DNA of 64,000 bases from Podospora comata (lineage: Eukaryota > Ascomycota > Sordariomycetes > Sordariales > Podosporaceae): NCBI GenBank assembly GCA_017354895.1, contig CP071496.1, positions 1,736,001 through 1,800,000 on the forward strand, read 5' to 3'. Both the position numbers and the translations under genes were made by a program. This document shows, piece after piece, positions 1 through 11,307 of this stretch. Under the pieces are notes generated by a model. The model had not been told where the DNA came from. It saw only the letters and a program-made list of their open reading frames with translations, and made no database searches. Position 1 is the stretch's first letter; each line of letters starts with the position of its first letter.

Positions 1-404
1 GCGTGCTCGTCATGGTCAAAAGGGTCCCAACGGAGTTGGTTAGGGATGTAATGCTTCTTCTCATGCTGCGTCTCCACCGCCTCGTTGTGGGCAGTCACCG
101 GCTCGAAGGGCGGGTGAGCGCACGAAGGCAGGATGCGGTACAGCCACGTCTGCTTGTTTTCATGCCGGGGCGCGGTGAAGGCTGTGCCCGAGAGCTTTTC
201 GGCGTACAAGCCGAGAGGTGGTTTCTGGGGGGAGTTTTGGGCGAGGGGGAGGGCGCAGGGGTGGGCTTCGCTTCTGTTGACGCAAAAGTCAGTCAACCAA
301 TCTCAAGAGATGACGGGAAGCAAAGGAGAGACAAACTGGTGATAAGAGTCAAACCCAACCAGGTACTCGTACTTCTCCGGGATGGAGAAGTTTGTGACTG
401 GCAT
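1..404 (-). CDS. hmgA: Homogentisate 1,2-dioxygenase, N-terminal part (cut by window edge)
   Basis: The enzyme opens the ring of homogentisate to maleylacetoacetate in phenylalanine/tyrosine breakdown, in the cytosol with non-haem iron. Only about the first 113 residues are present; the gene continues off the left edge. The start is the ATG at 404-402, giving [17 protein letters not shown]. Exon 1 is 337-404; a 63-nt intron at 274-336 has donor GTTTGT and acceptor CAACAG. After splicing the frame runs through FDSYHQSEAH, then [38 protein letters not shown] and [11 protein letters not shown], all characteristic of the family's N-terminal domain. The iron-binding histidines and glutamate lie in the missing C-terminal part, so activity cannot be judged here. 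Family assignment is firm from these blocks; the symbol follows Aspergillus usage. Confidence 0.9.
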
Positions 405-1662
405 TGTGTCGATATCTCTTGCTCAATCGCGTAACAAGCAACAAACGGTATTCCTTACTCTAGGTCAAGTAAACACAACCAAACAACCTCACCCTTCCCC
501 CCCCCCCCCAAAAGCCGGGCGAACCACACCCATTAATACCTCCCCCGCCGTAAAACCCACCGCGTCATCTCCCGTCAAAGTTCGGCCTGTAGATCAGATC
601 GGAACACAGCAAAAAGGCAGGTACGAACGCTTCAAGTTCAATTCCGCGGTCGTCAGAGCCGTTTCGGAGCCGTCCCTAGCCGAGAATATGCGCTCGAACC
701 GTCACCGGCACAGCGAACCACCGTTCGCAGTTCGCAGTGGACCTTTCGGCTTCTGTGTGACAAGTGGACGTGCTCCCCTGCTCAGCGGAGTGGATCGGAC
801 CCGCTGCCAACGGCATGAGCAAAGTCCCCACTATTGACGACCATCAATTGTGCTTCCAAGAAGACATCATCGAGACAGGTGTGGGGGTGATAGTGATGAA
901 GAGAAGAAAAGGTTGCGACATCCCGGAGCTATATGCAAACGGTTCATCTCTTGGCAGGGGTTTTGTTATTTTTGGTGGCATGAACACCGACACCACACCA
1001 CCAAACCTTCGGCAGCTCAGGCCAGGTCAGGCCACTCTCGACAGCTTCCAGAGCTCCAGCCCCGCACATGTCCCGCACCTCCGCACCACCGCACCACCAC
1101 ACGTCACCAAACCCCGAGATCTCCGGCCCATATGATGACATTGATCGGGGATAATCCAAGTACCGCTCAATTGGAGTCATGGCATTGGCTTGGTGAGTAT
1201 TGGAAAGCCACCACTCACCAGTGCTGAGGTTGCAGGACATCACAGTCGAAGGACGGACTCGGACTTGAATCGAGATCACAGTATTCTAGTCACAGATATC
1301 ACAACCACAGGCATCAGACACAGATATCAACTACAAATAGGAACAAAACAAAACTGGGTGACATGTTTCATTGACGAGCAGGCTATGGACTGGTCCCATG
1401 GTGATCCTCCCTCGCCATCCTGTCAAAAAAAAGGGTACACCTTCCGCAAAAGGCCACCATCAAGTCAAAACAATAGCAATGGCCTGCTAATAGCCACCAA
1501 CTACACCAAGAAGGCAAATTTTTCAGATCGCCCGTCGCCTGCCACCCTTTCCCAGGGTGCGCGGCGTGCAGTCTGCGGCAATAGCCCAGTCTCGAGATGC
1601 AACCTTCAGGATGCTCTCGGCGTCGTTGGAGAGTAACTGCGCTATGGGGGCGTGTCTCTTCA
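405..1662. other. Intergenic, promoter side of the homogentisate dioxygenase gene
   Basis: No credible gene in either strand. A run of C residues lies near 498-510, inside what is probably the 5' leader or promoter of the leftward dioxygenase gene. The right part (from about 1350) is the presumed 3' UTR of the leftward DUF6699-like gene. Confidence 0.5.
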
Positions 1663-2380
1663 TTACTCGTCAGCAGCCTGCTTCTTCTTCTTCTTGGAGC
1701 CGCCGCCGGGCGCTACACCGGCATCCTTGGACAGGTGGACAATGAGCTTGGTCCATGACTCCTCCTTGTCCCACTCGAAGCCCTTGAGGTATGGTTCATC
1801 GAGCTCGTCGTCAGCCTGGTGCAGGGGAGACGTGTTAGTTACGGGGATAACCAGCTAACTGATGGACAAAGGTCAACAACATACCCTCTTCTTGAATTGC
1901 TTGTGGATAGCGTCCAGCGCATCCTTGATGGTGACACCCTTGAGGTTTCTCGCCGTTACTTCGAGTCCCAATGGAAAGTGCAGGTCAATCTTCTTGACTG
2001 GGGGGGTGGTGAGCAGCTTCTTGAGTATGTCCTTCTCCTCTACTGTGCTTGGCGAGGTGTTGATCTTCCTACGTGGCTGTTAGCTCCGAGGAAGCGGGGA
2101 AAGGAGGGGTTGATCAACAAAGATCATCAAGGATCCAACACTTACCACCCCGTCTTTTGCGTCTCCTTTGCAATTTGGAGCTCAATGCCCTGGGCCTCTG
2201 CCATTGGTGTCAGTTAGGGGCTTGCAGAAACAAAAAAAAATTGGGAAACCTACCCAGGTCATTGATGTTCATCACACCAGCAGCGCTGGAGGATGCTCTC
2301 CTGTGCTTGGTCTCCTTGGGTGGGGAGGTGCCGAGGCCCTGGACGGCAGAGTCGACCTTGGTGAGTGGTTCGCCGGACAT
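1663..2380 (-). CDS. Small basic-tailed protein, DUF6699-like, four exons
   Basis: Function is not known. Four exons (2254-2380, 2146-2197, 1885-2068, 1663-1815) join in frame to 171 residues. The donors are GTAGGT, GTAAGT and GTATGT, and the acceptors are GCAG, GTAG and CCAG. The start MSGEPLTKVDSAVQG is the first ATG of exon 1. The middle has the shape of the fungal DUF6699 fold: a W-K-I-N strand, then PPVKKIDLHFPLGLEVTARN, then GVTIKDALDAIHKQFKKR, the usual 'TV.DVL.AI' helix, and a final FEWDKEESW segment. The tail GGGSKKKKKQAADE is lysine-rich and probably disordered. A purine-rich GGA tract just upstream (about 2510-2540, CT-rich in the sense strand) looks like a fungal pyrimidine-rich 5' leader. 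Gene structure is well supported; the family name is a recognition call. Confidence 0.7.
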
Positions 2381-3715
2381 GTTGGTGGTTTTGGTGTTGC
2401 TGATAAGCTAGCTGGCTTGTTGGAGATGGTAGGGACAAGATTGATGTTGTCCTTGTAGGTTGCTGATAATGGTTGTTTTGCAGGATGATGTCGATGAGGA
2501 CAAAGAAAGAAGAGGGAGAGAGGAGGAGGAGGAGGAGGAACGGGAGCAGGCTCAGGCGGGGAAATCAAGGGGTATATAGCTGTTCTGTGATCTGCTGCCG
2601 CTCGTATGGTGCCTGGCTCGACTGTTTCGTCAGACCGGGCGGGGTAATTGTCAGTCGAGTGATCACGTTGGCCAAATCACAGCATCGCGTGACGAGTACA
2701 TCATCATGGAACGACACAGCAGGCTCACCCCAGCGCTGTCCGAACAAGGAAAGGTACCTGGCCCAAGCGTCTTGCAGCACGCTAACAGCCGTCAGCAGGG
2801 GGGAAAGGTTCAAAGGAATCTGGGGAAAATCCGGGGTAGCAGGGCCAGAGACCCACTGCTGACATGCCCAGTTTCGACCTCACACCTGGAGATCAAAACA
2901 CAAGAAACACAATCCGGCATTGAGAAGGCGCTTGGAAAGACATTGGGAGAAGTTGCACGGTTTTTGCAAGTGTCTGTTGTGATGATATCCCCTCCCAAAC
3001 ATTGGCTGTGGGGCTCGAGTGACATGGCCGTTAACAGCTTCCCCTCTTCGAGCCTTTGTCTGATGAGAAGCTCTTCGAAGCTGCCCCCGGTCCCGTCCCA
3101 CCCAACACAAAGCCAGCCGTGGTTCAGGTGGGGCGCAGCAATGTGGGGCTGGCCTCCACGGGGATAGCCTTCAGCTATGGTCATGGTTCATCCCAGCTGT
3201 CAGGGCATGTCACGAAAAAGACATCCAGATCCTCCGAGGGGCCACAGCATTAATGAAGCATCCACCTGGAAGCCTCGCTCATCGCCTCATCAGCAGCATC
3301 AAGCTCGGAGCTGGGAAGAGGGGGAAGCTGAAGCTCGGGAGGGGAGACATCAAAGGTCCTGTTTTACCCGATTGATCAGCCCTTGTGCCAATGCATCAAC
3401 CCCTCAACTCAGGCACAGCACCGGTGGTTGTGTAACAGGAATGCCGTCGAAGAGCGGGGAAGCTCTTTCCCCCTCTTCGATATGCTTCAGTTCGTTGCAG
3501 TCTAGATGTGTCAGGAGGTCGGGCAGTCAAGCTGGCTCCACTGTTGACGTCGTGAGCTGGGATAAAGTTCCCAAGTGCATATGGCCCCCTGTTAGTGCAT
3601 AAAACGTATCAAACGCCGGCCATTGATTGACCTCCGGGTGCAAGGTGGTCCGCTTTTGCTTCACAATTATCGATTCACTGACTATCTACTACACAGTACG
3701 AGCCTGGGTACCTAC
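2381..3715. other. Intergenic with pyrimidine-rich leader tract
   Basis: A GGA/GAG-rich tract at about 2505-2550 reads as CT-rich in the sense of the leftward DUF6699-like gene and probably belongs to its promoter or 5' UTR. The rest shows several open frames of 60-150 codons on both strands, but none has recognisable protein character or splice support. Confidence 0.45.
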
Positions 3716-5917
3716 TCAAACATGCCCTACATCCTCTTTTCTGGGTATTACCGGCAACAGCAGATAGTTCGCATACTGCTTCGAAATATGGACGTAATTC
3801 GTGCCTTGGAAGATATCCGGAGATCTGCCGCTTATTAGCAATCAGCTGTCATCAAGCCCCGCAAGAAAACAAAACATCCATACCTGTCCACAGCATCATT
3901 GTGTAAGAATATCCCAGACCCCTGGGTATCCCCCGACGCCACCTCCAAAGCCAAGCTCTCCCCTTCTTGAAGAACAACGCAAGTCGGCCACATCTCCACG
4001 TCAACAGCGTAGACCTCGCCTTGAATCACGGGGAGTACATCCCTGCTGGTGTAATCCCGATGCGGCAGCCACGGCTGATGCTTTGGGTGTTTCTCGTTGA
4101 CCTTTCTCAGTGATACCCTGAGCCACCCCTTGGTCAAAGGCACAGGATCGCCCGCCGTGCCCGTGTAAAAGATCTCCTTGCCATCCTTGCCAATATGGCG
4201 AAGCGTCAGGAACAAGTCGATATCCGACGGCGTTGGTCCGCCCACATCAGGGGAGACAGAAACGTTGAGATGGGCGACAATGTGCCCTGTAATCTCCATC
4301 TCTTGCCCTGGACCCATGTCAGAAGGGACAGTCTTGAACGTCAGCCCCTGAGATTCATCAATCGTCCCTAAGGCCCGATATCCCAGCTTTTTTTGCCCCC
4401 CTTCGTGAACCCAGTTGTCCATTCTGGCCATGGTCATGTCCCCTGAAAGATAAAACCTCGCATACTCCGTCCTCTCAATCGGCCACTCCTCCTCCTCTCT
4501 CCTCTCAAACGTGTCCCTCTCCCGCTGGGCATCATTAACGCCCGCATCCCCTTTCCGTATCACCAAATCAACCCTCGCCCTCCTCCCATCAGTCCAACCC
4601 CCTCCATCCTCCCCCTTGAGAAACGCATCCAAAAAGCTCCTCTGCACCTCCACCTCCTCATCATAATAAAACGGCAGGTCATGCCTCCCGGTGATCATCC
4701 TCAAAAACTTCTTTTCGCTCCCCGCATGTAGATACCCCTGTATGTTCCCCCTCAAATGCAACAAAATCCCACCCCAGTTTCCCACGCTCAAAACCGGGAC
4801 GGTAATATCCCCCATATCGTACTCCTTTTCCCGATAGTACTCCTCATCCCGGTACCTGTTCTCTCGGTTATCAACCGTCTGATCCCTCCTCTCCCTCTCC
4901 AACTCCCCCTTTTCCTTCTCCCCATTTTCATCCACCGTCTTCCCCCCCCTTCTGTTCGCGAGTCCGTACTGGTTACCAACAACCTGTCTCTCCCACCACC
5001 ACCTGACAAACCCATCACTGTATATCCCCCCGTGCCGGCACCGGTCACGGTAGTAATCGCTCATTCCCTCCCACGGGATAATGGCTGCTAGACCTGTCGG
5101 TTGGCGGGCAGCTACTCGCCATTGGGAGCCGGCGTAGTAAGACACGCCTAGCAAGCCTACCTTTCCCGTGGACCAGGGCTGGGACGAGGCCCAGGTTATC
5201 AGGGTGGCGAAGGCTTCCGAGGTGGAGCGGGACATTGTATCCAGAAGGCCGGGGGACTGCCCTGTTCCGAGCTCGTCCGCGCGGAGGAGGGCGTAGGAGT
5301 GGGCGGTCCAGAATGAGGGATCGGGGGTTTCCTGGGGAAAGGAGGTTTGTGAATCAGGGGCTGGGATCAAGGAAGGGCGGCAAGGGGAGGGATGGGAGAA
5401 GGCTTACCCAGCAAGAGTGAATGGATTTGTGGGCTGGGTTGACTTCGGAAAAGGATTTGGGGTTGAACCTGTAGATAGTACGGGTGGTTAGCCGAGAATC
5501 ATGCCTGGATGAACTTGGTCATGGCCCGGACCGGGTTATATCCCACCTCTGACGAAGCGAAACAATACCTGGTGGTTTTTTCCCGATAGGGAATCACGAT
5601 CGATATGACCATCGCTGGTGCGGGGCAACTCACTCGCTATAGGAAATATCCTTCCCGTATGGGCCGTAGGTTACCAACACCGGGACGGGGTTCGTCTCGG
5701 AGTCGTGAGGGCGGTAGATGTTGCACCGGATCAGGCCGGGGCCAGTGGACAGGCCGGACACGGGGACGGATACATTCTTGGAAAGGATGTAGGGGAAGGA
5801 GGTGCGGTCGTGGGTTGTGACGTCGGGGAGGGAGCTGTAATCGCGGTGTTGGGTGGCCGAAGTGGACTTGGCTTCGGTGCCGGAGTGGTTGTCTGGCTTG
5901 GGGGCGGTAAGGGTCAT
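3716..5917 (-). CDS. CocE/NonD-family serine hydrolase (X-Pro dipeptidyl-peptidase-like)
   Basis: An alpha/beta hydrolase related to cocaine esterase and X-Pro dipeptidyl-peptidases; the natural substrate is unknown. Four exons (5634-5917, 5408-5468, 3884-5331, 3716-3824) join in frame to 633 residues. The start is the ATG giving MTLTAPKPDNHSG. The N-terminal domain carries VPVLVTYGPYGKD and, further on, WETPDPSFW and RADELGTGQSPG. The nucleophile elbow is GVSYYAG, with the serine in the middle. A likely catalytic histidine sits in ITGRHDLPFYYDEE, and the domain closes with RSFLDAFLKG. The C-terminal half is a PepX-C-type beta-sandwich. The short last exon is supported because it restores YANYLLLPVIP, the usual end of the family; reading straight on through the 59-nt intron would give an atypical end. 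The length is ordinary for the family. No signal peptide is seen, so it is probably cytosolic. Confidence 0.88.
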
Positions 5918-6474
5918 GATGCTCAATACCTGTGTTTATGGTGTTCACAATAGGGAAGCGAGAAGAGCATCCTGGTGGACGTGGGAAAAGGCCACATGCA
6001 AGCTTGATGCCGGGATAGCACGTACCTGAGTCGCGAAGCTGCCCGGAGGTCCGTCGTCGCACTACATGTGCATGACCCGACCTTTGAAACCCCTTTCAGT
6101 CGTAGGTTTCACTCAGGTGCATGTGATAGGCGGCTTAGCAATCACACATGCAGAGGTTACAACTCAAAAATGGCCTGTATAAACGCCACCTCGCACCTTG
6201 GGTATCAAGCAGACCAACCCTGACCCAGACTTGCGCACTGTCAAGCAACACCAATCTGTGGGACATGTATGCCTGAATTTGAACCGATATTGATTCCAAA
6301 ATCAAAGTGCTAGCTATGCAAAGCTTTTTCTAAAAACAATCCCAGAAGCGCCGCTAAAATGCATCAAATCTTTGCCCGCCCAAAACGCCACAATGCTTGC
6401 CCCCCAAAGTCACATTCCATCATAGTGGTATCAAATGTCCATCACTCATAACTTCGTCATCCACTTCACATCCC
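5918..6474. other. Intergenic between two leftward genes
   Basis: Holds the promoter side of the CocE-like gene and the 3' end of the small membrane-protein gene. A possible 5'-UTR intron acceptor (CACAG) lies a few bases before the CocE start. No further gene seen. Confidence 0.4.
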
Positions 6475-6951
6475 TCAATACCCCTTGTCGTGCCCGCCAA
6501 CACCATAATCCCTCTCAAGCCCGTGCCCTTCCCCCTCTTGCCACCACCCATCCTGCTCCCACCTAGCATTACTATCCCTCCTCACAAAACCCTTCTCCCT
6601 CGACGGCGTAGACGGCACCATCAACCCCTGCCCACTACCACCCCGCCCCTCCCACTGATATGAACTCCCCGGCCGGCTCATCACCATCGCCCTCCTCCTT
6701 TTGATCCTCCACTTCAATCCTCTTACGACAGCCTGCAACAGCACCCCGAGCACGATCAGGGCCTCCAATAACAAAAGAAAGAACCAGATGCCGTTTAGGA
6801 GGTGATCCTCATCTCCGGCGAGGGCGGCGTGGGGATTGAAGCGCTTTTGGAGGGAGGCGAGGAGCGTGTGGTAGAGGTCGGTGAGGGAGGAGAGGAAAGT
6901 GGTGAGGAGCTGAGCGGCGGGGAGGGTGTTGGGGGGTGAGAGGTTAGGCAT
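6475..6951 (-). CDS. Small single-pass membrane protein, unknown function
   Basis: A 158-residue intronless reading frame starting MPNLSPPNTLPAAQLL. One strong hydrophobic segment (about residues 52-76, GIWFFLLLLEALIVLGVLLQ) is followed by the positive stretch KWRIKRRR, which predicts an outside/lumen N-terminus and cytosolic C-terminus. The tail is polar and Gly/Arg/Trp-rich (YQWEGRGG, REKGFVRRDS, WEQDGWWQEGEGHG) and probably disordered. A good candidate 5'-UTR intron lies upstream at 6997-7064, with donor GTATGT, branch CTAAC and acceptor TTTTAG. It supports real transcription in this direction. I do not recognise the family; it resembles the many short conserved membrane proteins of Sordariomycetes. 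The alternative is a chance frame, made less likely by the ordered TM-plus-basic-flank topology. Confidence 0.6.
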   Translation of the reverse strand: MPNLSPPNTLPAAQLLTTFLSSLTDLYHTLLASLQKRFNPHAALAGDEDHLLNGIWFFLLLLEALIVLGVLLQAVVRGLKWRIKRRRAMVMSRPGSSYQWEGRGGSGQGLMVPSTPSREKGFVRRDSNARWEQDGWWQEGEGHGLERDYGVGGHDKGY

Positions 6952-9900
6952 CGCGTGTCTGCTTTTGTCCTTGCTTTCAGGAAAAAAACGATGTCTCTAA
7001 AAGGATGTTAGAGATTTGTTTGAAAATGGTCAAGTAAATACAGGGGGAGAGGGGTGAGACATACCTGGTTTTTGTCTATATAAAAGAAGTTGGGTTCTCG
7101 GGGAATTCCTCTTGTCCTAGCGCTTAGATACCTGAATGTCACCTTTGTTGCGGGGGCATAGTATGGCTGTGGTCTTGAATGATGTATTGTATGCAGCAGC
7201 AGCGTCCGGGGCGGTGTGGTTGATGTCGTCCTTTGAAAATCCTTTCAACTGCCGTAAACGGGACCAGATGGATACCGTCGTGTGTGTCCTTCTGCCCTTC
7301 TCCCGCTCCAAAGAAAATGTGCAACTGTCCGACCAGCGGGTTCGCGTCTTCTCACATCCAGCCCAAAAGGAAAATGATAATGAGAGAGACAAACCCCTTG
7401 TGAAAGTGGCGCTCACGATGGTCAAAAGTGAGGTGACTGGCAAGAAAATTGGAGGGGTTGGCCCACCCAGGCCAGCTAATCCTGGACAAGCGCCAGATGC
7501 AGTGCTGAAGTGTGGTCTCTGTAGTGGTTCCAGTTGGTCCCAGTTGTGGCCTACCAAGTGGGTATGCGGTGAAGCCTGAGTGGGGATTTCTTTTGCGCCT
7601 GTCACCGCTTTTTGGCCTGTGATTTGTGAAGTTTGTTCTGTTATTATTGTTTTGCTGGAAAATCAAGAGGTGTTGTCCTGACGAGATGGGAGAGATCGTG
7701 AAGGGGAAAAAAGACACGTTGAAATATTGGCTTACTCGCCCAGGGTCCTGGTCGCTGTGGGATGGCTGCTGTGCGCCCACACCACCACACCCCTAGAAAA
7801 AGGAAGGCAAGGTAAGCGGCTCCCAAGGATGGAATAGATGAAATATTCACCACACCCCCGCACTGGGATTTGTTTGGCAGCTGAGTTGAGGAGTTCAAGC
7901 CCAGGTGGGATGGTGGTGGGCAGGACTGGCTCCCCGTCGGAGTGTGGCTGCTCACCTTGGCCCCCCACTGCCTGCCCCCAGTATGTCTGCATTCTGCATC
8001 ATGGCGCAAGAGAACCTGCAGGAACTTCTCCTGCAAGATGGATGATTTTGAGATGCGCGTGAGCAGCTTTCAATATCGGGATTGAAGGTGAATGAGAATG
8101 CATTTCTTGGGTGACGAAATCCATTCCCGGCCCCCTCTTCGCTTGTAGGTCTTGGCATTGGCGGGCTGCCCCGGTGGATCACAGGTAGCATGCGGTTATT
8201 TTTGTGTAAAATAACCGGCATCCACCATGTTCTGATGGAGCCGGGGTTGGATCACTTCTGGGTTCAATGTCAACGTCTGGTCTCCGGTCCGGTCAGTGCT
8301 CTGAGGCTCCGGTCTTTGTTTACTTTCGGCCGGCTGGTTCCCCGGCCGATTCAGGGCAAACGCCGAGCTGTCTGTCGCCGGGAGCTCTGACTTCAGGGGC
8401 AAGGGGTACGCAGTGGTTTCTTTATCAACTTTTCCTTTCAAAGCACCTGCTACTCCCCGTGGTGATCCGCAGGCGTTGTCTTACAACTGAATGGTTGTCT
8501 GTGTGGGCTTCTAATCCAGAGTGTCAATGCATGCCTGCAGGGTAATCTCTGAAGTAACGATATGTGACGTGGTTTCCGGTAAATATGGTAGTTCTGTGGC
8601 GTTGTCTACCATCTACGACGTGCTGTGGTGTGTAGTTCAGCATGCAGTTCAGTCCCGGCCAGCTTTAAGATGCCGGGTATTGATATTCACCAGACGGACA
8701 CACTAAGTATCAAAACTTGCACATTGAAGCATTCACTATATGTAGGTCCCCGGCTCTTGATAATAACGCAACAGATAAGACCACCACAGGAATATCTTAG
8801 AGTGTGGATAACCAATTTTCAACTTGATGACGACATAGGGCCTCAACAACGCCAGTTGCAGAGACTTCACCATCAATATCAATTGTCCCTTCCTTGCTCA
8901 AAGGTGATGATTGTTGACATGGCCCGAGCGCCCCCTTTTGTTTATCCGCACTGTATCAACGACTGCTTGTTCAGAGCGACTCTCATGTCCTCCACCACCT
9001 TGCCCTTGTTGACTTCTTCTCATCATCATCCTCGTTATCTTTTGATATTCCGACTTTCTTCAGCTCCAGCTTCGTTACCAGGCTTCACACATCGTCAGGG
9101 AGCCGATGAGCTGCTTACTCGACTCCTATCATTCGAAGGGAACCCTCAATCTCCCCATCAACCTAGAAGTCTCTCAGGATGTCCTGTGGCATCTCGCCAA
9201 TTTTCACCGCCCAGAGTAGCCATCAAGGTGTGCTGTGCTCGTCACCGACCAGCCTGTCAGTCTTTCTCCCACAGTCACTACTACCATATCATCTCTGCCC
9301 TCGCACTTCTCCTCTCTCTCTGCCCTCTCTGCCATTTCTTCTCCTCTCTGCCCTTTCTTTTTCCACATCATTGCCTATCTTCTCATCTTTCCCATCATCT
9401 ATTACTACTACTGTCACTCTATCGACCACCGATATACTCTGCTCTATCAAATCCTCACATCTACTCGACTTCAAAGTCCTTCAGGTCGACTCAGTAGCCG
9501 CAGATCAACCCTCTTCTTCATCTTGGGTTACCAAGCAGTCGACGCACGCCCTCCAATACTTTCCTCACAGGTCGAAGCTTCGAGTCGGATGTGCTTCAGG
9601 CACCAGTTTGACGCGTTCTGGCGCGTTCTTACCCTGATGGCGCACTTTGAAGCCTCAGGCGACTGACTTCGATGCTGTTCTATGGCATCGTTCCTTCCAG
9701 TCTTCCCCTTTGAGTCGCGCACAAACCACACACTGTCAATATTATTTCACATATTACCCCGCACTATTCTCTTCTTCTACCTCTTCTGACCGTTGCCCTC
9801 AGCCTTCTCATCTTTTCCTGCTTTTACCTTTTGATTCCCTCAACCTCACAACACTCGTCTTCTTTACTTCTTCTGCCTCTATTCTTCTTTACCTTCGTCT

Positions 9901-10199
9901 TCTTCATCTCTTCCACTTTCGTCTTTTTCCATCTTCCTCCTCAAGCTTATTTCACCAAGCCGATCTACTTATGATCGGGCTTGTTCCTCTTGTTCCTCTT
10001 TTTCATCTACCTATTCTTCATTTTCCCCTTTCTCTTTTTCGCCTTCTTCTTCTTCTTCTTCTTCTTCTTCTTCTTCTTCTTCGTCTTCTTCTTTGTCCTC
10101 TTCTTTGTCTTCTTTTTCGTCTTCTTCTTCGTCTTCTTCACCAATCACCATTACCTACCTCTAGACATCTACTCGAGTCCGACAGCGCATTTTGCCCAC
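6952..10199. other. Gene-poor region running into the snoRNA host unit
   Basis: From 6952 to about 8600 nothing coding is convincing beyond the 5' leader of the small membrane-protein gene. From about 8700 the plus strand becomes strongly pyrimidine-rich, so stops are rare and long chance frames appear (8625-9497, 9647-10231). They translate to Leu/Ser/Phe/His-rich low-complexity sequence. C-box-like motifs (TTGATGAC near 8825, GTGATGAT near 8905, CCGATGAG near 9101) occur without a convincing D box. The transcription start of the non-coding unit to the right may lie here. Confidence 0.4.
10043..10140 (+). repeat. TTC/TCT trinucleotide microsatellite
   Basis: About thirteen uninterrupted TTC units starting at 10043, decaying rightwards into TCTTCG/TCTTTG variants. 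Pure pyrimidine on the plus strand, so potentially triplex-forming. Confidence 0.9.
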
Positions 10200-10280
10200 A
10201 TCAGCCGTTGCGCTCTGGGTCACCTATTTGACTGGTACGTATTCCCCTCGTCATTTTCCCCCCATTCTCATCCAGGCTTC

Positions 10281-10345
10281 CATGATTATACCCAAGCTCG
10301 ATTACTTGATTTCCAATGAGAATCAACGTGTTGTTGTTCTGACAC
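10281..10345 (+). ncRNA. Degenerate box C/D snoRNA candidate, intronic
   Basis: C box is imperfect (CATGATTA, 10281-10288). TTGA at 10306 could serve as D', AATGAGA as C', and CTGA at 10339-10342 as D. It sits inside intron 10235-10386. There is no clear closing stem, so this is the weakest of the intronic set apart from its position. Confidence 0.35.
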
Positions 10346-10504
10346 TGCCCTCATATCCTTCTCTTGTTTCTCTTGATGCACTTCAGATTCGCGGACATCG
10401 CTAACTATTGACATTCGATGATTAGATCAAGCCGGTCTACCATCTTCCTTCCAGCGGACTGGAGCCTCTTCTTGGTACGTCTTGACATCTCCCAAGCACA
10501 CAAC

Positions 10505-10585
10505 CCACATGATGATCCTTCTTCCCATTTTTGATTCCACTTATGAAAAAAAGAAAGAAGATACTCGACTCGTCGATCTGACAGG
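10505..10585 (+). ncRNA. Box C/D snoRNA candidate in host intron 10485-10651
   Basis: C box ATGATGA at 10509-10515, D' TTGA in the middle (near 10531), C'-like TATGAAA, D box CTGA at 10578-10581. The intron keeps a separate branch site (GCTGAC) and acceptor downstream of the D box, as expected for an intron-encoded snoRNA. The guide would be the bases just upstream of the D and D' boxes; the target was not determined. Confidence 0.6.
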
Positions 10586-10829
10586 TATTTTTCCATTGAC
10601 ACTTATATTTTCCGGGATTCCTTGCGGTCGCTGACTTCATGTGCATATCAGGTCCATCAAGGCATATGCCAGTTTGATCAACCCGACATGTTCTCGGCCC
10701 CAACCTCCTGTCGTCAACGGCGTTTCCAGGGCTTCACAGTTCAAGTTCTTCTTTTTGCTGATTCTAGGCCACTGGCCATGTTCACAAGCGGTATGTAAAC
10801 TCTTCATTTGACACCTCATCCCCCTCCAA

Positions 10830-10895
10830 TGGTGCATGATGACAATGTTGTGCTTGAATGACAATGAAAGCCACCTCTTGGCATTAATCTAATTT
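10830..10895 (+). ncRNA. Box C RNA candidate without a clear D box, intronic
   Basis: C box ATGATGA at 10836-10842 in intron 10791-10970, with a C'-like AATGACA further on. No CTGA follows before the branch site; TCTAA near 10888 is the only D-like motif. Position and spacing match its neighbours. Confidence 0.35.
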
Positions 10896-11156
10896 TCCTT
10901 TCCTCATTCCTTGTCTTTCACATCTCTGCATTTTTATGGTACAATGTGCTAACCATTTGTTCTCTTCAAGGTCGTCAGTCTATTCACAGCCAAGAGCCCA
11001 CCTCATCTTCGAACTGCCACAGCAACCTGGACACTGGTTTGATACCTCACCACGGCATGCCCCTCGGTTCTTTCACTTGCCATCAACCTTCTTTCAATGA
11101 AGCCCGTTCGGCTGCTATTGGTATGTTCATTCCCTCTATTCCACTTCTTCCCCAGC

Positions 11157-11237
11157 CCAATGGGTATGATGACACAACGAATTGATTCGACTCAAATATT
11201 GTTAAAAATGGGACCACAGAGCACAGATCTGATTTGG
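11157..11237 (+). ncRNA. Box C/D snoRNA candidate in host intron 11121-11307
   Basis: C box ATGATGA at 11166-11172, D' TTGA near 11182, D box CTGA at 11229-11232. A short closing stem CCAA/TTGG (11157-11160 with 11234-11237) brackets the boxes. A branch site ACTGAC and acceptor GTTAG follow downstream, as expected for intronic processing. This is one of the two best conventional candidates. Confidence 0.65.
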
Positions 11238-11307
11238 CCTTCACCATCCACATCACCCTTTCCTTCTGGAGTATTCTGTCCACATTACTGACATTGTTTC
11301 CGGTTAG

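Noticed and set aside
7076-7086. CTATATAAAAG, TATA-box-like
   Set aside because: It would place transcription start inside the better-supported 5'-UTR intron (6997-7064) of the leftward gene, and no rightward gene follows it.
8820-9170. Isolated C-box-like words (TTGATGAC, GTGATGAT, CCGATGAG)
   Set aside because: No CTGA D box or closing stem within a suitable distance, so not listed as RNAs.
8625-10231. Two long plus-strand open frames (290 and 194 codons)
   Set aside because: Open because the plus strand is pyrimidine-rich and stops need purines. Translations are Leu/Ser/Phe/His low complexity with no domain.
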